Positions 44,511 to 56,638 of a stretch of DNA of 64,000 bases are shown in pieces. Made by a program: the position numbers and the translations under genes. Every line of letters begins with the position of its first letter. Position 1 is the first letter of the stretch. Below the pieces are notes generated by a model. That model did no database searches and was not told the origin of the DNA. It saw only the letters and a list, made by a program, of their open reading frames with translations. This DNA comes from Semisulcospira habei (Eukaryota; Mollusca; Gastropoda; Semisulcospiridae): assembly GCA_036245525.1 (NCBI GenBank), contig BTPG01000005.1:205296210-205360209 (forward strand). The letters run 5' to 3'.

Positions 44511-44970
44511 TGTGTGGTAGGTGGGGGGTGTAGGGGGTGGGGAGTTAGGTGATTGAGGTGGGGGGGATGGGTGGGTTGGGTGTTATTGGGGTGGGAGTTG
44601 GATTGATTTTGTTGGATGGGGGTATGTGGAAGTAGGGGGGTATGTGGAAGGGAGTGTGGGTTTTTTGGTGGTGTGTGTGGGGAGTATGGGTTTTAATTAT
44701 GTAAGTGGGGGTGTGGGGTGTTGTGTTTGGGGGTTTATGATGGGGGGGTTGGGGGATTGTTGGGGGGTAGTTTGGGAGGTGTGGGGGTGGGGGGGAGGGG
44801 TGGTGGAGGGGGGGGGTGGGGAAGGGTGATGTAGTATTGTGTAGGTGGGGGGGTGAGGTAGGGGGGATGGAGGGATTTTTGGTTATTGTGTTTTGGTAGG
44901 ATAGGAGTGAGTAGATTTAAGGGAGTGTGTTAGGGGGGGGGGGGGTTTGGGAAGGGGGGGGGGGGGGGGG

Positions 44971-45051
<81 letters not shown>

Positions 45052-45275
45052 GGGGGGGGGGTGAAGGGGGGGTGGGGGTTGAGTTTGGGGGGGTGTGGGG
45101 GTGTTGTGTGTGGTGGGTATTGTAGGGGGGGGGGGTGGTGGGTGGGTTGTGTGGGGAGTGTTTTAGGAAGGGGAAGTTTTTTAGGTAGGAATGGAAGGGT
45201 GGAAGGTTTGTGTTAGTGTTTGTTAGTGTTTTTGGGATGTTTGAGTTTTTTGGGTGTGTGTTTTGGTGGGGGGTT
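44511..45275. repeat. G-rich low complexity including a >100-base G tract
   Basis: Almost only G and T with a nearly pure G run at 44957-45050. It could fold as quadruplexes if real, but adjoins the anomalous stretch and may be a sequencing artefact. Confidence 0.85.
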
Positions 45276-45289
45276 AATGAATCTGTATC

Positions 45290-46129
45290 TCTAAAACATT
45301 TTGAGTGATAATTAACTTTTTTTTAAATCACATTTTGTGGATTAATTTCACGAATTTTATGGGTTAATCTTAAACAATTGAATATGTTTTTACGGAAAAA
45401 AACAACAACATTTTGTTCATTAATAATCGCATGATTTGTTTGTAGACTGTATTTACATAAACCTACGTTTATTCTTGGCTGTCGGGTACGATTAGTTTAA
45501 TTGTGACCTGTATCACCTAGGTGTGATAATCAGACAATTTTCGGCACCAATTTTTCGGAGTCATTTGTAAAACAGCTAACATTACTTTAATTTTTCTTTC
45601 TCATTAATACCGGCATGATTTATAACAAACAGTGTTTGCATAAGCCTGTTGTTTGTCCCGGCCCTGGGGTAGAATTAGGTCAAAATTGTGACCTGTAAGC
45701 CCTAGGCGTGAAAAACAGCAAGAAAATTGCAAAGTTGATCCTCTGATACGTCAAATGTTAGTGCTGCGATGAATGACGTATAACATCCAGTCGTCACTAT
45801 GAACACAGCGTCGTGGGACTAATGATGCCATGACGTGAAGCTTGAAGTGACATCATTTCGCTGCTCGTGCTATTCTTTTTCTTCAGAATAACTATGCTAC
45901 GCCAGACCACACAGCTGACAAATGGCGGGAATCGCCGTGTGTCCGACTTTATTTCTGTGTGCGATTGTGTTTGGATCAGAGGGTATGTTAGAGTAGAAAG
46001 AGATGGATTCTTGTCGCTACAGGAGTCCACATAGCGTACTAATGTCGGGAAGCGCCATGTGTCCGTCTTTATTTGTGTGCGCCGACGTGCATGTTGATCA
46101 GAGCTTGGCTAAGAGGAGGGAAAATGATC
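45290..46129. other. no gene recognised
   Basis: Ordinary AT-rich DNA resumes. A direct repeat of GCGCCATGTGTCCGTCTTTA and GCCGTGTGTCCGACTTTATT near 45930 and 46050 suggests a local ~110-base duplication. Confidence 0.5.
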
Positions 46130-46690
46130 AGCATAATAAGCCTAAAAATATGAACTCTGAATGTTCCTCAAAGATAAAGGCATACGGTATCTCTGTACCA
46201 AGTGTAGGCTTGAAGTTGTGAATATTATTTGAGGAAAATGTTTTTGGGGGGTCAAAATAGGGCTATTTTCATTTATTTCCCAAAATCTTGTTACCCTTGG
46301 CCTTTCTGATGGATCAACTAAATTAGTATGCATAAGCAGGTCTTACCATCAGGTATCTTTTTACCAAGTTTGGGTTTTAAATTGTGAATAGTATTTGAGA
46401 AAAAATAAATTATGTAAAACTATAGCTATTTTGAACCTATTTCCTGATCCTCTGTGACCTTGACCTTTGTGAGAAGTCACTCAAATTGTTATGTTTAGAA
46501 AGATCTTGCCGCAAAGTATCACTGGGCCAAGTTTGAAGACTGCGGCTTGAATAGACTCCGAGAAAATGCCAAAGTTAAAGTTTACCACGAACAAGAGACG
46601 AGGCCGACGGCGGACGGACGACAGACGACGGACGGACGATCACTGGCCCAGAACATATGACTCACTTTTGCTTCGCACGTGAGCCAAAAA
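46130..46690. repeat. second copy of the GACCTTGACC repeat
   Basis: Same block order as 31860-32355: ACCAAGTTTGGGTTTTAAAT, TGACCTTGACCTTTGTGAGA, AGTTTGAAGACTG, CTCCGAGAAAATGCC, GGACGGACG and GTGAGCCAAAAAG. Confidence 0.82.
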
Positions 46691-46764
46691 GGTAAGCAAC
46701 CATTTCACAAAGAGTCACCGGGCGTCAACTGTAGCCAAATTCAACAATGAAAAGGTCAAATATT

Positions 46765-46895
46765 GAAATTATTATTTGAAAACGACAGTTCAGGAGACAG
46801 CGAAGCTCTGTCACGCGCTGGACTTTTCAGCATGTGCAGCCTAATCAGACAACGCAGACTGCGCTGGCTCGGCCACACTCACCGCATGGAAGATG
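46765..46895 (+). mobile_element. LINE C-terminal fragment cut by LTR element
   Basis: Encodes LSRAGLFSMCSLIRQRRLRW and LGHTHRMED, the common C-terminal motif of RTE-like LINEs, and stops where the LTR element begins. Confidence 0.7.
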
Positions 46896-47032
46896 TGTTG
46901 CACTACACATGTCGCCACGTGGCATCCAGATGTAGTTTCCGGTCATGCCATATGGGAAAGCGTCTGTATGTAACTACCGGACGTGCCGGGCAGCTCTAAT
47001 CAAGATAACGGACCGGCCCTCCGGAAACTGTT
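46896..47032 (+). repeat. 5' LTR, part 1
   Basis: Matches 59059-59194 from TGTTGCACTACACATGTC to CCGGAAACTGTT, then is broken by a LINE fragment. Confidence 0.93.
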
Positions 47033-47414
47033 CATCATCATCATCATCAGTCCCTTGCCCGAACTGGGCGTTGGGGGGACTGAAAGGCAGCAGCAACAGA
47101 CAGTGCTCTCCACTGAGTTCTATTTTGGGCGGTGGCAAGCAAGTCTGGCATCTCGAGTTCGGTCCATTCTTTTATGTTTGCGACCCAACTCTTTCTCTGA
47201 CGACCTCGCCGACGACTTCCTTCGAGAGTGCCTTGGAGGATAGTCTTGGACAAGGTGTTGTGTCGGGTCACGTGGCCAAACCAAGCAAGCTTGCGCCGTT
47301 TCACGGTTGCCAGAAGGGGTTCATGTGGGCCCACCAGGGAAGTGACGATGCTCCGTACATATTCGTTGGTCTTGTGCTCGCGGTACGAGATGCGGAGCAA
47401 CTTCCTCAGGCACT
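47033..47414 (-). mobile_element. LINE C-terminal fragment inserted in 5' LTR
   Basis: On the - strand: HKTNEYVRSIV, KRRKLAWFGHVTRHNTLSK, TLEGSRRRGRQRKSW and QSPQRPVRARD, then a (GATGAT)n tail. TGTT at 47029-47032 is repeated at 47415-47418 as a target duplication. This is the 5'-truncated end of an endonuclease-type LINE. Confidence 0.88.
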
Positions 47415-47575
47415 TGTTACTATATGGGAAATGGATGGCATCTAATTAACGGGACGTCCGAACGCGGGGACGTCATAATCACGTAACGGGACCGGCCCTA
47501 AACGAGGGGCAGGTCCTAAGTGGGAAGATGATTGATAAGGGCAAGGGTATATACATACTGGGGGACACAACGAGA
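47415..47575 (+). repeat. 5' LTR, part 2
   Basis: Continues the LTR from GTTACTATATGGGAAATGG to GGGACACAACGAGA, where the larger LINE begins. Confidence 0.93.
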
Positions 47576-47601
47576 TGGGTTTCCGGGACAACCCCCCCCC
47601 C

Positions 47602-50600
47602 CCCAATTAAAAGGGTACAAATACCCACCAATTTATAAAAATAGAGCCAATAGAAAAGGAGGAGGAGTAGCCATCTACACCAAAGCTGGACTAGCGATCA
47701 CGGAAATAAACCACAACATAAACCCTCAAATTGAAGCCATAATAGGAGAAGTAATTACACCGTCCAACCGCAAACTAAAAATAGTGTGCGCCTACATCCC
47801 ATCCGAGCGAACCTACAGCCAAATAACAACCGAAGACCTCAAGCAGCTACTGCTCGCTGGAGATATAGTGGTAGGTGATTTGAACGCCAAAAGTCCCCAA
47901 TGGGACGAAAGCCAAACAACAGCCGACCCAGCGGGAAAGAAACTAGAGGAAGCCATAAATGAAACTCATAGATGTATATTGAACACGGGTGAACCTACCC
48001 ATATGTATGCCCAGGGCAACAAAGATACTATGAACACCCTAGACATAGCAACAGCCACCAACACCATCGCCAACACGGCAATGTGGCAAGTAAACAGCGA
48101 TAATCTCGGAAGCGACCACTTCCCGACACTCGTCACCATAAGTAGTAGGGGCGAAACCCCCCAGCAAGATCGCACCGAGGTCCCCTTCAAAATTAACACC
48201 AAAAAGACCGACTGGGACAAATACTCTGAACTCACAAGGTTCGCATCGGTATGGGATGAAGAGGCTACCATAGACACCAAAACGGCCCACGTCACAGACC
48301 AGATTATCCGAGCAGTCAAGGAGAGCACCCCCACCAGAGCGGATAATGGGAAACCAGGGAAATCCTGGTGGAACATAGACTGTGACCACGTTATAAAAAG
48401 TAGGAAACGAAAACTCCAAATCTGGAAAAAAACATAGAACGCCCGAAAACAGAACAGAATACAAACGTGCCAAAACGATAGCCGACAGAACTATTAAAGA
48501 AGCCAAGAAAGCTGACTGGCATGCCTTTACAGAATCACTCAATATTAAATCTCAAATGAAGGAAAGCTGGGACAAAATTAAAGCCCTCAATAACGGTCCA
48601 AGATCAGACATGCCATCCCTAAAAACAGAGCATAGGGTGTACGCTACCGAGCAAGAAAAAGCAGACATACTAGCCCACACCTTCAGCATGGCCAGCTCGA
48701 ACGAAAATCTAACAGCAGAATTCAAAGACCTTAAACCACACATTAGTCAATGTTTTGAAAGACCCACATGGAAAGAGAATTATGAACTAGACAGCGAAAT
48801 CTCCACCATTGAACTAAACCAAGCCCTGCAAAGTACGGGGAAGGGCAAAGCCCCAGGAGCGGACTTAATTACATACGAAATGATCAGAAAAAGTCACCCG
48901 TCCATGAAACAAGACATTGTAACCCTATTTAATGACATATACACCAGTGGTCAATACCCCACCCAGTGGAAAAAAAGCAATAGTATTTCCACTCCCCAAA
49001 CCCGGCAAACCAACATACCAGCCAGGGAGCTACAGGCCCATAGCACTCACATCGCAGCTGGGCAAATTATTGGAGAAAATTCTCAAAATCAGACTCACGT
49101 CCTACTGTGAAAAACACAAACTCCTACCACCCCAACAGAGCGGGTTTAGGAAAAAGCGCAGCACACTAGACCATTTGGCCTCCCTACAACAAGAAATTCT
49201 AAACACCCACCGAGAAAGGAGAACCGAACTGGTGGGAATATTCTTAGACATAGAAAAAGCTTATGATATGGTATGGCACGAAAAATTACTCAGTAGGATG
49301 GGCGACCTAGGGATATCTAACAAAATGTACAACTTCGTCCAAGCCTTCCTGGCCGACCGTCGGATAGTAGTCAGACTAGGCAACGCGATATCCAAAGAAT
49401 ACACCTTAGAGAACGGGGTACCCCAAGGATCGGTACTCAGCCCCCTCCTATTTACACTCCTACTCACGGGGCTACAACATGTAGTCAGGAACAGTAACAT
49501 AATGCAATTCGCAGACGACACGTCCCTAACAGGAAAAATCACGAACAAATGGAAAGGGAATAAAATGGAACTTAGTGGGACTTCAAGAACTCCAACAAGA
49601 CCTGACAAGAGTCGAGAAATGGCTAGTTAGAGCAGGCCTAAAAATCTCTACCCAAAAGACCCAGGCTATCATATTTCAAACCAACCGTGCCAAAAAATAC
49701 CAAATAAGAACCCCCGTGCCCCAGCTTCAAATCGACGGGACCGACATAGAGTACCGCAAACAAGTCACATTCCTAGGAGTATTATTCACACACAATAATA
49801 ATTGGGCACCATACGTAAACCAAATCTGTCAGTCGGCCAGAAAAGGAATCAACCTAATGCGCAAAGTAAGCGGAGCAGATTGGGGCACGGACCCCAAATC
49901 ACTCCTAAATCTATACCACTCATACGTGATGTCCAGGCTACTTTATGCAGCCCCCCTACTCACCAACCTCAACAAAACTCTAACCAAAAAACTCCTGACA
50001 GTCCAGGTTGGGGCCCTGAGGGTGGTCTTGGGAGTCCCAAGACATACCCCCAACCTCCTTGTACTGGCGGAGTGCGGCCAGAGACCCATCAACATCATAA
50101 TAGCAGAAAGAGCAGCTAACCTCTTCTATAAAACAATAGGTATGCCGGACGACCACCCGGCCAAACAAACTCTAAACACCAACCACACACCCAAATTCGA
50201 ACCCACTCAACAACCCCAAATAAAAACAGTGGTACAGAAGCTAGAAGAATCCATAAATCTTAAGATACCAAATAAAGCACCCAACGCACCAATAAGCGTA
50301 CCACCATGGAAACTACCCCAAATAGAAGTAGACCTGGACCTAACCAAACACAAAAAAGAAATAGACGGGCTCAAAATGAGACTAGAGTTCGACGTAAAAA
50401 GAACAACCAAGTACAATAACTACACCATCATCTACACAGATGGATCCCACGACCCACGCACACACGCAACGGGACTAGGTATCCACGTTCCTCACAAATC
50501 GGACAAAGCCATCAAACTACCGGACTACACGGCGGTCTTCACAGCCGAACTCACGGCAATCCTAGGAGCCATCAAAGTAATAAGAACGGACCTGAATGCC

Positions 50601-51260
50601 GTTAAACAAATTCTCATAGTCACTGACTCCCTATCAGCGATCCAGGCGATCCAAAACTTGGACTCATCCCGAGAAGACCTAACATATCTTATTAGACTCA
50701 GAGTAGCGGAACTCACAGAATTAGGCCAGGAAATTAAGTTCATTTGGGTTCCCTTCCATGTAGGGATCCCAGGTAATGAGAAAGCAGATAAAATAGCGAA
50801 GAAAGGCCTCGACCAAGAATCGACCTTCTTCGACCTACCCCTGTCGGCAGCCGAAAGATCAAACGCCCTCCGGCCAGCCTTCCAAAATCTATGGGAAAAA
50901 GAATTTCATCACGCAAAAAGAGGTAGACGTAAAGGCCTCACGAGGGTCCTAAACAACGTACCCATCCTACTCTCAGGCAAAAGGAAAGACCAAACCCGAC
51001 TAACAAGAATCAGACTAGGGGGCGAGAGATACCTGGTCCACCCCAACCCAGTCATATGTACATGCGGCCACACACTCACAACAGAACATATACTCCTAGA
51101 CTGCCCTACCATAACCCACGCCAGAGCTAGACTAGAAGACATACTAAACTCACCTCTCACACTGGAAGGTCTCATAAACCCCACCCCAGACACTTGGCAC
51201 ACCACCGCAAACCAGACAATACAACTACTTAACAAACACCCCCTGATCCAACACATCTAA
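47602..51260 (+). CDS. LINE endonuclease-RT-RNase H polyprotein, three frameshifts
   Basis: Four frame segments read in order. Segment 1 (to 48437): endonuclease lacking its start, with VVGDLNAKSPQWD and SDHFPTLV, and the linker WWNIDCDHVI. Segment 2 (about 48440-48970): KGKAPGADLITYEMI. Segment 3 (about 48970-49560): RPIALTSQLGKLLE, FLDIEKAYDMVWH, NGVPQGSVLSPLLF and FADDTSL, the polymerase core. Segment 4 (about 49565-51260): thumb, RNase H (IIYTDGSHDPRTHA, FTAELTAILGA, TDSLSAIQAI, GIPGNEKADKI) and CTCGHTLTTEHILLDC. The shifts lie at A-runs near 48425, 48970 and 49560, so they may be base-calling errors. ORF1 is absent. Confidence 0.87.
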
Positions 51261-51292
51261 ACAAACGACCCGCCACGACGACATGAAACGAA

Positions 51293-51375
51293 GGAAAAAT
51301 GAAATCAAAAAGAAAAAAAAAAAAACAAAAAAAAAAAAAAGGAGAACGGAAAAAAAAAAAAAACCAAAAAAAAAG
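51293..51375. repeat. A-rich low complexity
   Basis: Runs of A with AAG and AAC interruptions after the LINE stop codon. Confidence 0.9.
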
Positions 51376-51399
51376 CTTAGAAACATAATTCATCACTCA

Positions 51400-52960
<1,561 letters not shown>

Positions 52961-53199
52961 CCCACTGCCACTCCCTCCCTCCCAAGCCGCCCCCCTGTCG
53001 TGCGCCACCGCACCGCATCAAGCTGTCTCCTTATCCTCTCCTCTCTCCCGCATTCCAGTTCCACCCCCATTAGGAGACCGCGGGGCTGCGCGGGCACAGC
53101 CATGTACCGGGAAGATTGAGAGATAGTTATAACTGCGACATTTCCTTATGGAACGTTGTGTTGCGCCGGGGGCATCAGCGACAGCCAGAGATACCAAAC

Positions 53200-53206
53200 C
53201 CCCCCC

Positions 53207-53253
<47 letters not shown>

Positions 53254-53302
53254 CCCCCCCCTTCCTCCCCCCTTGCCCCCCCCCACCCCCCCCCCCCCCC
53301 CC
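53200..53302. repeat. second C-rich tract
   Basis: About 100 bases of C with a few T and A, before normal sequence resumes at GGACGAACATTCAGACGCC. Confidence 0.93.
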
Positions 53303-53366
53303 CGGACGAACATTCAGACGCCCGCACTGGCAGACCAAGATCCTTCAACAATCCACGCAAAAGCAA

Positions 53367-53584
53367 AACGAGACACACAACGAGAGAGGGAACACAACGA
53401 GAGGAGAGTGAGAGGAGAGTGAGAGATGGACGAAAGTAGAAGAGAGAGCAAATAGTGAGAGAACGACCGAATTGTAGTCTGTGGTTGGTCTTGCCCAACC
53501 CCAGACAATGCTCTTTAGACTGAAATAAACACGAGAGAAAACCATCACTGGACTTCAGTTGTTTTACGTGTTCATAGTGCAACA
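53367..53584 (+). repeat. 5' LTR, part 3
   Basis: Continues the LTR from AACGAGACACACAACGAGAG to CATAGTGCAACA. It has one GA unit fewer than the 3' LTR (GAGAGATGG versus GAGAGAGATGG). Confidence 0.93.
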
Positions 53585-53597
53585 CGTAACAACCAAT

Positions 53598-53617
53598 TTT
53601 GGTGCCGCGTAACCAGG
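53598..53617 (+). promoter_or_regulatory. putative tRNA primer-binding site
   Basis: TTTGGTGCCGCGTAACCAGG starts 14 bases after the LTR end. It begins with TGG (complement of tRNA CCA) and has the look of Ty3/gypsy primer sites. The tRNA is not identified. Confidence 0.6.
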
Positions 53618-53984
53618 ATGTCATAACGGGTTTAGCAGAACCATCGCAGGATGTCAGAACGGGTTTAGCAGAACCACCGCAGGATGTCAGACCGAGATTG
53701 AAGACGGGACAATCGCAGATTCCAGAACGAGATGGAAGACAAAACTATCACAGAGGATGGCAGAACGACGCTACGTCAAAAGTACGACGACGCCGTGAAC
53801 TGAAGACGCAACGAGAAGCAGACAGAAGATCGTGAAACGAGACTGAGAAGGAGCCGGCCACAGACGAAACGACCTCGGGCCACAACCACCGTCACCAACG
53901 CTGGACAAACAGGTGAGTGGACCTTTTTGTGTCACCGCTACAGTTTTGAGTAAGGGCCAGCAATATTTTGTATTTGTAGTGACA

Positions 53985-54359
53985 ATGGCAGAAGAAGATG
54001 TAGGAAGACCACACCCACTTAACCCGGTGTTGGCCGCATTAGGTAGTCAGATAGAGAGGTTGTCATCCTTAGTTAATGTGCAACTCATTTCACAGCTGAT
54101 CACCACCTTCAATGGAGATCAGCAACAGTCTGAAAAAGAAGTGGATCACTCTAGAGATAGGGCGTGGTTTCGATGCAGTTCACGGCCACGCCACAAGGCA
54201 CGCGATTGCAAGGCTAGGCGGATCCACGCAGTCAGTCAGCAAAAGTCGTCTTTGTCACAGCAAAGGTATCAACACGTGCGGTGTTGGCGATGCGGAGGTT
54301 ACGGCCACCGTCAAAGAGAATGTAGGGCTAGGATAGGACAGGAGCGACAGGGAAACTAG
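53985..54359 (+). CDS. gag-like protein, short, with zinc knuckle
   Basis: 124 codons starting MAEEDVGRPHPL. Coiled region, then FNGDQQQSEKE, a degenerate first knuckle (RHKARDC with the first cysteine missing) and a good knuckle CWRCGGYGHRQREC. Ty3/gypsy gag is usually about 300-450 residues; the capsid region seems deleted between FNGD and the first knuckle. The frame ends at TAG 54357 directly after the slippery GGGAAAC. Confidence 0.75.
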   Translation: MAEEDVGRPHPLNPVLAALGSQIERLSSLVNVQLISQLITTFNGDQQQSEKEVDHSRDRAWFRCSSRPRHKARDCKARRIHAVSQQKSSLSQQRYQHVRCWRCGGYGHRQRECRARIGQERQGN

Positions 54360-54395
54360 AACGTTCTGCACCACGAGAAGCCGGTGAGCAGAACG
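54350..54395 (+). promoter_or_regulatory. -1 ribosomal frameshift signal (gag-pol)
   Basis: Slippery heptamer G GGA AAC at 54350-54356 in gag frame, stop TAG next, spacer of 5 bases (54357-54361), then stem CGTTCTGC (54362-54369) with GCAGAACG (54388-54395), all 8 pairs perfect, 18-base loop. A one-base backward shift enters the pol frame, which is open from there. Confidence 0.82.
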
Positions 54396-56638
54396 GGGGA
54401 AACAGTAGATCCTTTAGCACCAACTTAGCGGGGAGTCCAAAATGCATAGTCTTTAAGGTAGGAAGTCAAAAGTTTAGAAGTCTCATAGATACAGGGGCGG
54501 AAGTATCGTTGGTTAGCAAGAAGGCGTATGAAAAATTGCAGAACAAGCCAAGGCTAGAGAAAAGAAGTGTATCGCTACAGTCAGTCAGTGGGGAAGCGCT
54601 AGGAGTTGTGGGCAGTATAGAACTGGACTTCAAAATTGAAAAGCAGTCGTTCAAACATCGTTTTTATGTAGTGAAAGAGATGAATAGAAATTTCATTTTG
54701 GGAAACGATTGGCTTGATAAGAACGGGGCACGCATCTATTTTGATTTGAGAAAGGTTAAAGTCGGGAATGCGTATGTACCTTACGAACAAGACATGCACA
54801 TAATAATATCTTCGTTAGTCAGAGTACACAAGACGAGAGTATTGAAACCACATACAGCGGAGATTTGTCAGGTTAAAATAAAGAGTACACAGTACTTCAG
54901 TAAGGAAGAATGTTTAGAAGTCTCGGCAACAGATAGGGGCTTTGTGGCAGAAGAGCCAGGACTATCTGTGATGAGTGGGGTAGTGAGAAACAAAGGTAGG
55001 ACATTTCCTTTGTTAGTTGTGAATCACACCAACAAAACGTTCAGGCTAAAAAGGGGATGTGTGGTAGGCATGGCAAACAGTGTAAGTCAGGTAGAGTCAG
55101 TGTCTAACAGAACAGAAGAACGAGAAGTCGCTTCCATTGACCTGACAGAAATCGATGCGCCTGACGCAATCAGGTCCACAGTCACTAAACTGGTATCGGA
55201 GCATTCCGATTTGTTCGCGAGTAGCGATCTGGACTTAGGGCGCGCCAACACTGTCAAAATGCGCATAGACACTGGGGACCACGCTCCAGTAAGGGTGAAG
55301 CCTTACCGCGTTCCATTGCAGGATAGAGAGATAGTAGACAAAGCAGTAGATGAGATGTTAGAGGCAGGGATCATCAGAAGATCAATGTCGCCATGGTCTT
55401 TCAGTTTAGTAGTAGTGACCAAAAAAGATGGTTCAAAGAGGTTGTGCGTTGACTTTCGAAAGCTAAACGAGATTACCAAGAAGTCGTCGTATCCACTACC
55501 GCTCATAGACGATATTTTGTCCTTGCTGGGGAAGGCAAAATATTTCACAAGGTTAGATATGAAATCGGGATACTGGCAGGTAGAGATGGCGGATCAAGAG
55601 AGTAGTGAGAAAACGGCTTTCGCTTGTCACAAGGGACTTTTTGAGTTTGCAGTCATGCCGTTTGGACTTTGCCTGGCACCCAGTGTGTTCATGCTGTTGA
55701 TGAACACAGTGTTGATGGGGTTAGAAGCATTTTGTTCGGCATACATGGATGATATTCTCATCTTTTCCGAAACCAAGGAACAGCATTATCAGCACATAGA
55801 GGATGTGTTCGGTAGACTCAGACAGCATAAACTCAAGTTGAAACTGAAAAAATGTCAGTTCTTCGCCGAAGAAACACAATACTTAGGGTTCGTGATAGGG
55901 AAGGAAGGAGTCAAACCAGACCCAGAAAAGGTGTCAGCAATTCGGACATTGCCGAATCCAACATGTATAAGGGAGTGTCGCAGTGTCATTGGAATGATGT
56001 CATACTATCGCAGGTTCATACCCAACTTTTCTGAGATAGCCGAACCCATCATCAACTTGACAAGGAAATTTGCCAGATTCAAATGGTCTGATCAGTGTCA
56101 ACAGACGTTTGATTTTCTCAAACAAAGTTTGTCAGTAATTCCTTTGTTGGTATATCCGGACACGAGACGTCCTTATGTATTGTACACGGATGCTAGTGAC
56201 GCATGTATCGGGGCGTGTCTGACGCAAGAAAGTGAGGACAGCACAGGACTCAAGACAGAAAAGCCTATTTACTTTCTGTCCCATAGGTTGAGCCAGAGCC
56301 AGAAGAAGTGGTCTACCATAGAAAAGGAAGCATTTGCAATCCATTATGCATTACAGAAGTTAGACCACTATTTGCACAATGCGCAATTCGTTGTTCGCAC
56401 AGATCACAAACCGTTGAAGTATCTCATAGAGTCACCCATGCAGAATAAGAAGATTCAGATGTGGGCGCTAGGGATCGCAGGGTACAACTGCACTATAGAG
56501 TACATTCCAGGGCCACAGAATGTGTTGGCTGATTTGTTGTCTAGAGTGCCACAAACAGACGAAAAGGAGTTAGCGTCAGAAGAGATGGAAGAAACAGTCA
56601 CTGAAGTGAGCGACAATGCGTTCCAGATAGGTGATTAA
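54356..56638 (+). CDS. Ty3/gypsy pol: protease, reverse transcriptase, RNase H
   Basis: Expressed from gag by a -1 shift at 54356. Protease: IDTGAEVSLVS (active site near 54488) and NFILGNDWLD. Reverse transcriptase: RLCVDFRKLNEIT, TRLDMKSGYWQVEM, MPFGLCLAPSVF and the catalytic YMDDILIFS near 55750, then KCQFFAEETQYLGFVI. RNase H: YVLYTDASDACIGACL, STIEKEAFAIHYAL and VRTDHKPLKYL. It ends GPQNVLADLLSRVP and an acidic tail at TAA 56636. All catalytic aspartates are present. Integrase continues in another frame with only eight bases of overlap. Confidence 0.93.
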   Translation, partial: LERSAPREAGEQNGGNSRSFSTNLAGSPKCIVFKVGSQKFRSLIDTGAEVSLVSKKAYEKLQNKPRLEKRSVSLQSVSGEALGVVGSIELDFKIEKQSFKHRFYVVKEMNRNFILGNDWLDKNGARIYFDLRKVKVGNAYVPYEQDMHIIISSLVRVHKTRVLKPHTAEICQVKIKSTQYFSKEECLEVSATDRGFVAEEPGLSVMSGVVRNKGRTFPLLVVNHTNKTFRLKRGCVVGMANSVSQVESVSNRTEEREVASIDLTEIDAPDAIRSTVTKLVSEHSDLFASSDLDLGRANTVKMRIDTGDHAPVRVKPYRVPLQDREIVDKAVDEMLEAGIIRRSMSPWSFSLVVVTKKDGSKRLCVDFRKLNEITKKSSYPLPLIDDILSLLGKAKYFTRLDMKSGYWQVEMADQESSEKTAFACHKGLFEFAVMPFGLCLAPSVFMLLMNTVLMGLEAFCSAYMDDILIFSETKEQHYQHIEDVFGRLRQHKLKLKLKKCQFFAEETQYLGFVIGKEGVKPDPEKVSAIRTLPNPTCIRECRSVIGMMSYYRRFIPNFSEIAEPIINLTRKFARFKWSDQCQQTFDFLKQSLSVIPLLVYPDTRRPYVLYTDASDACIGACLTQESEDSTGLKTEKPIYFLSHRLSQSQKKWSTIEKEAFAIHYALQKLDHYLHNAQFVVRTDHKPLKYLIESPMQNKKIQMWALGIAGYNCTIEYIPGPQNVLADLLSRVPQTDEKELASEEMEETVTEVSDNAFQIGD

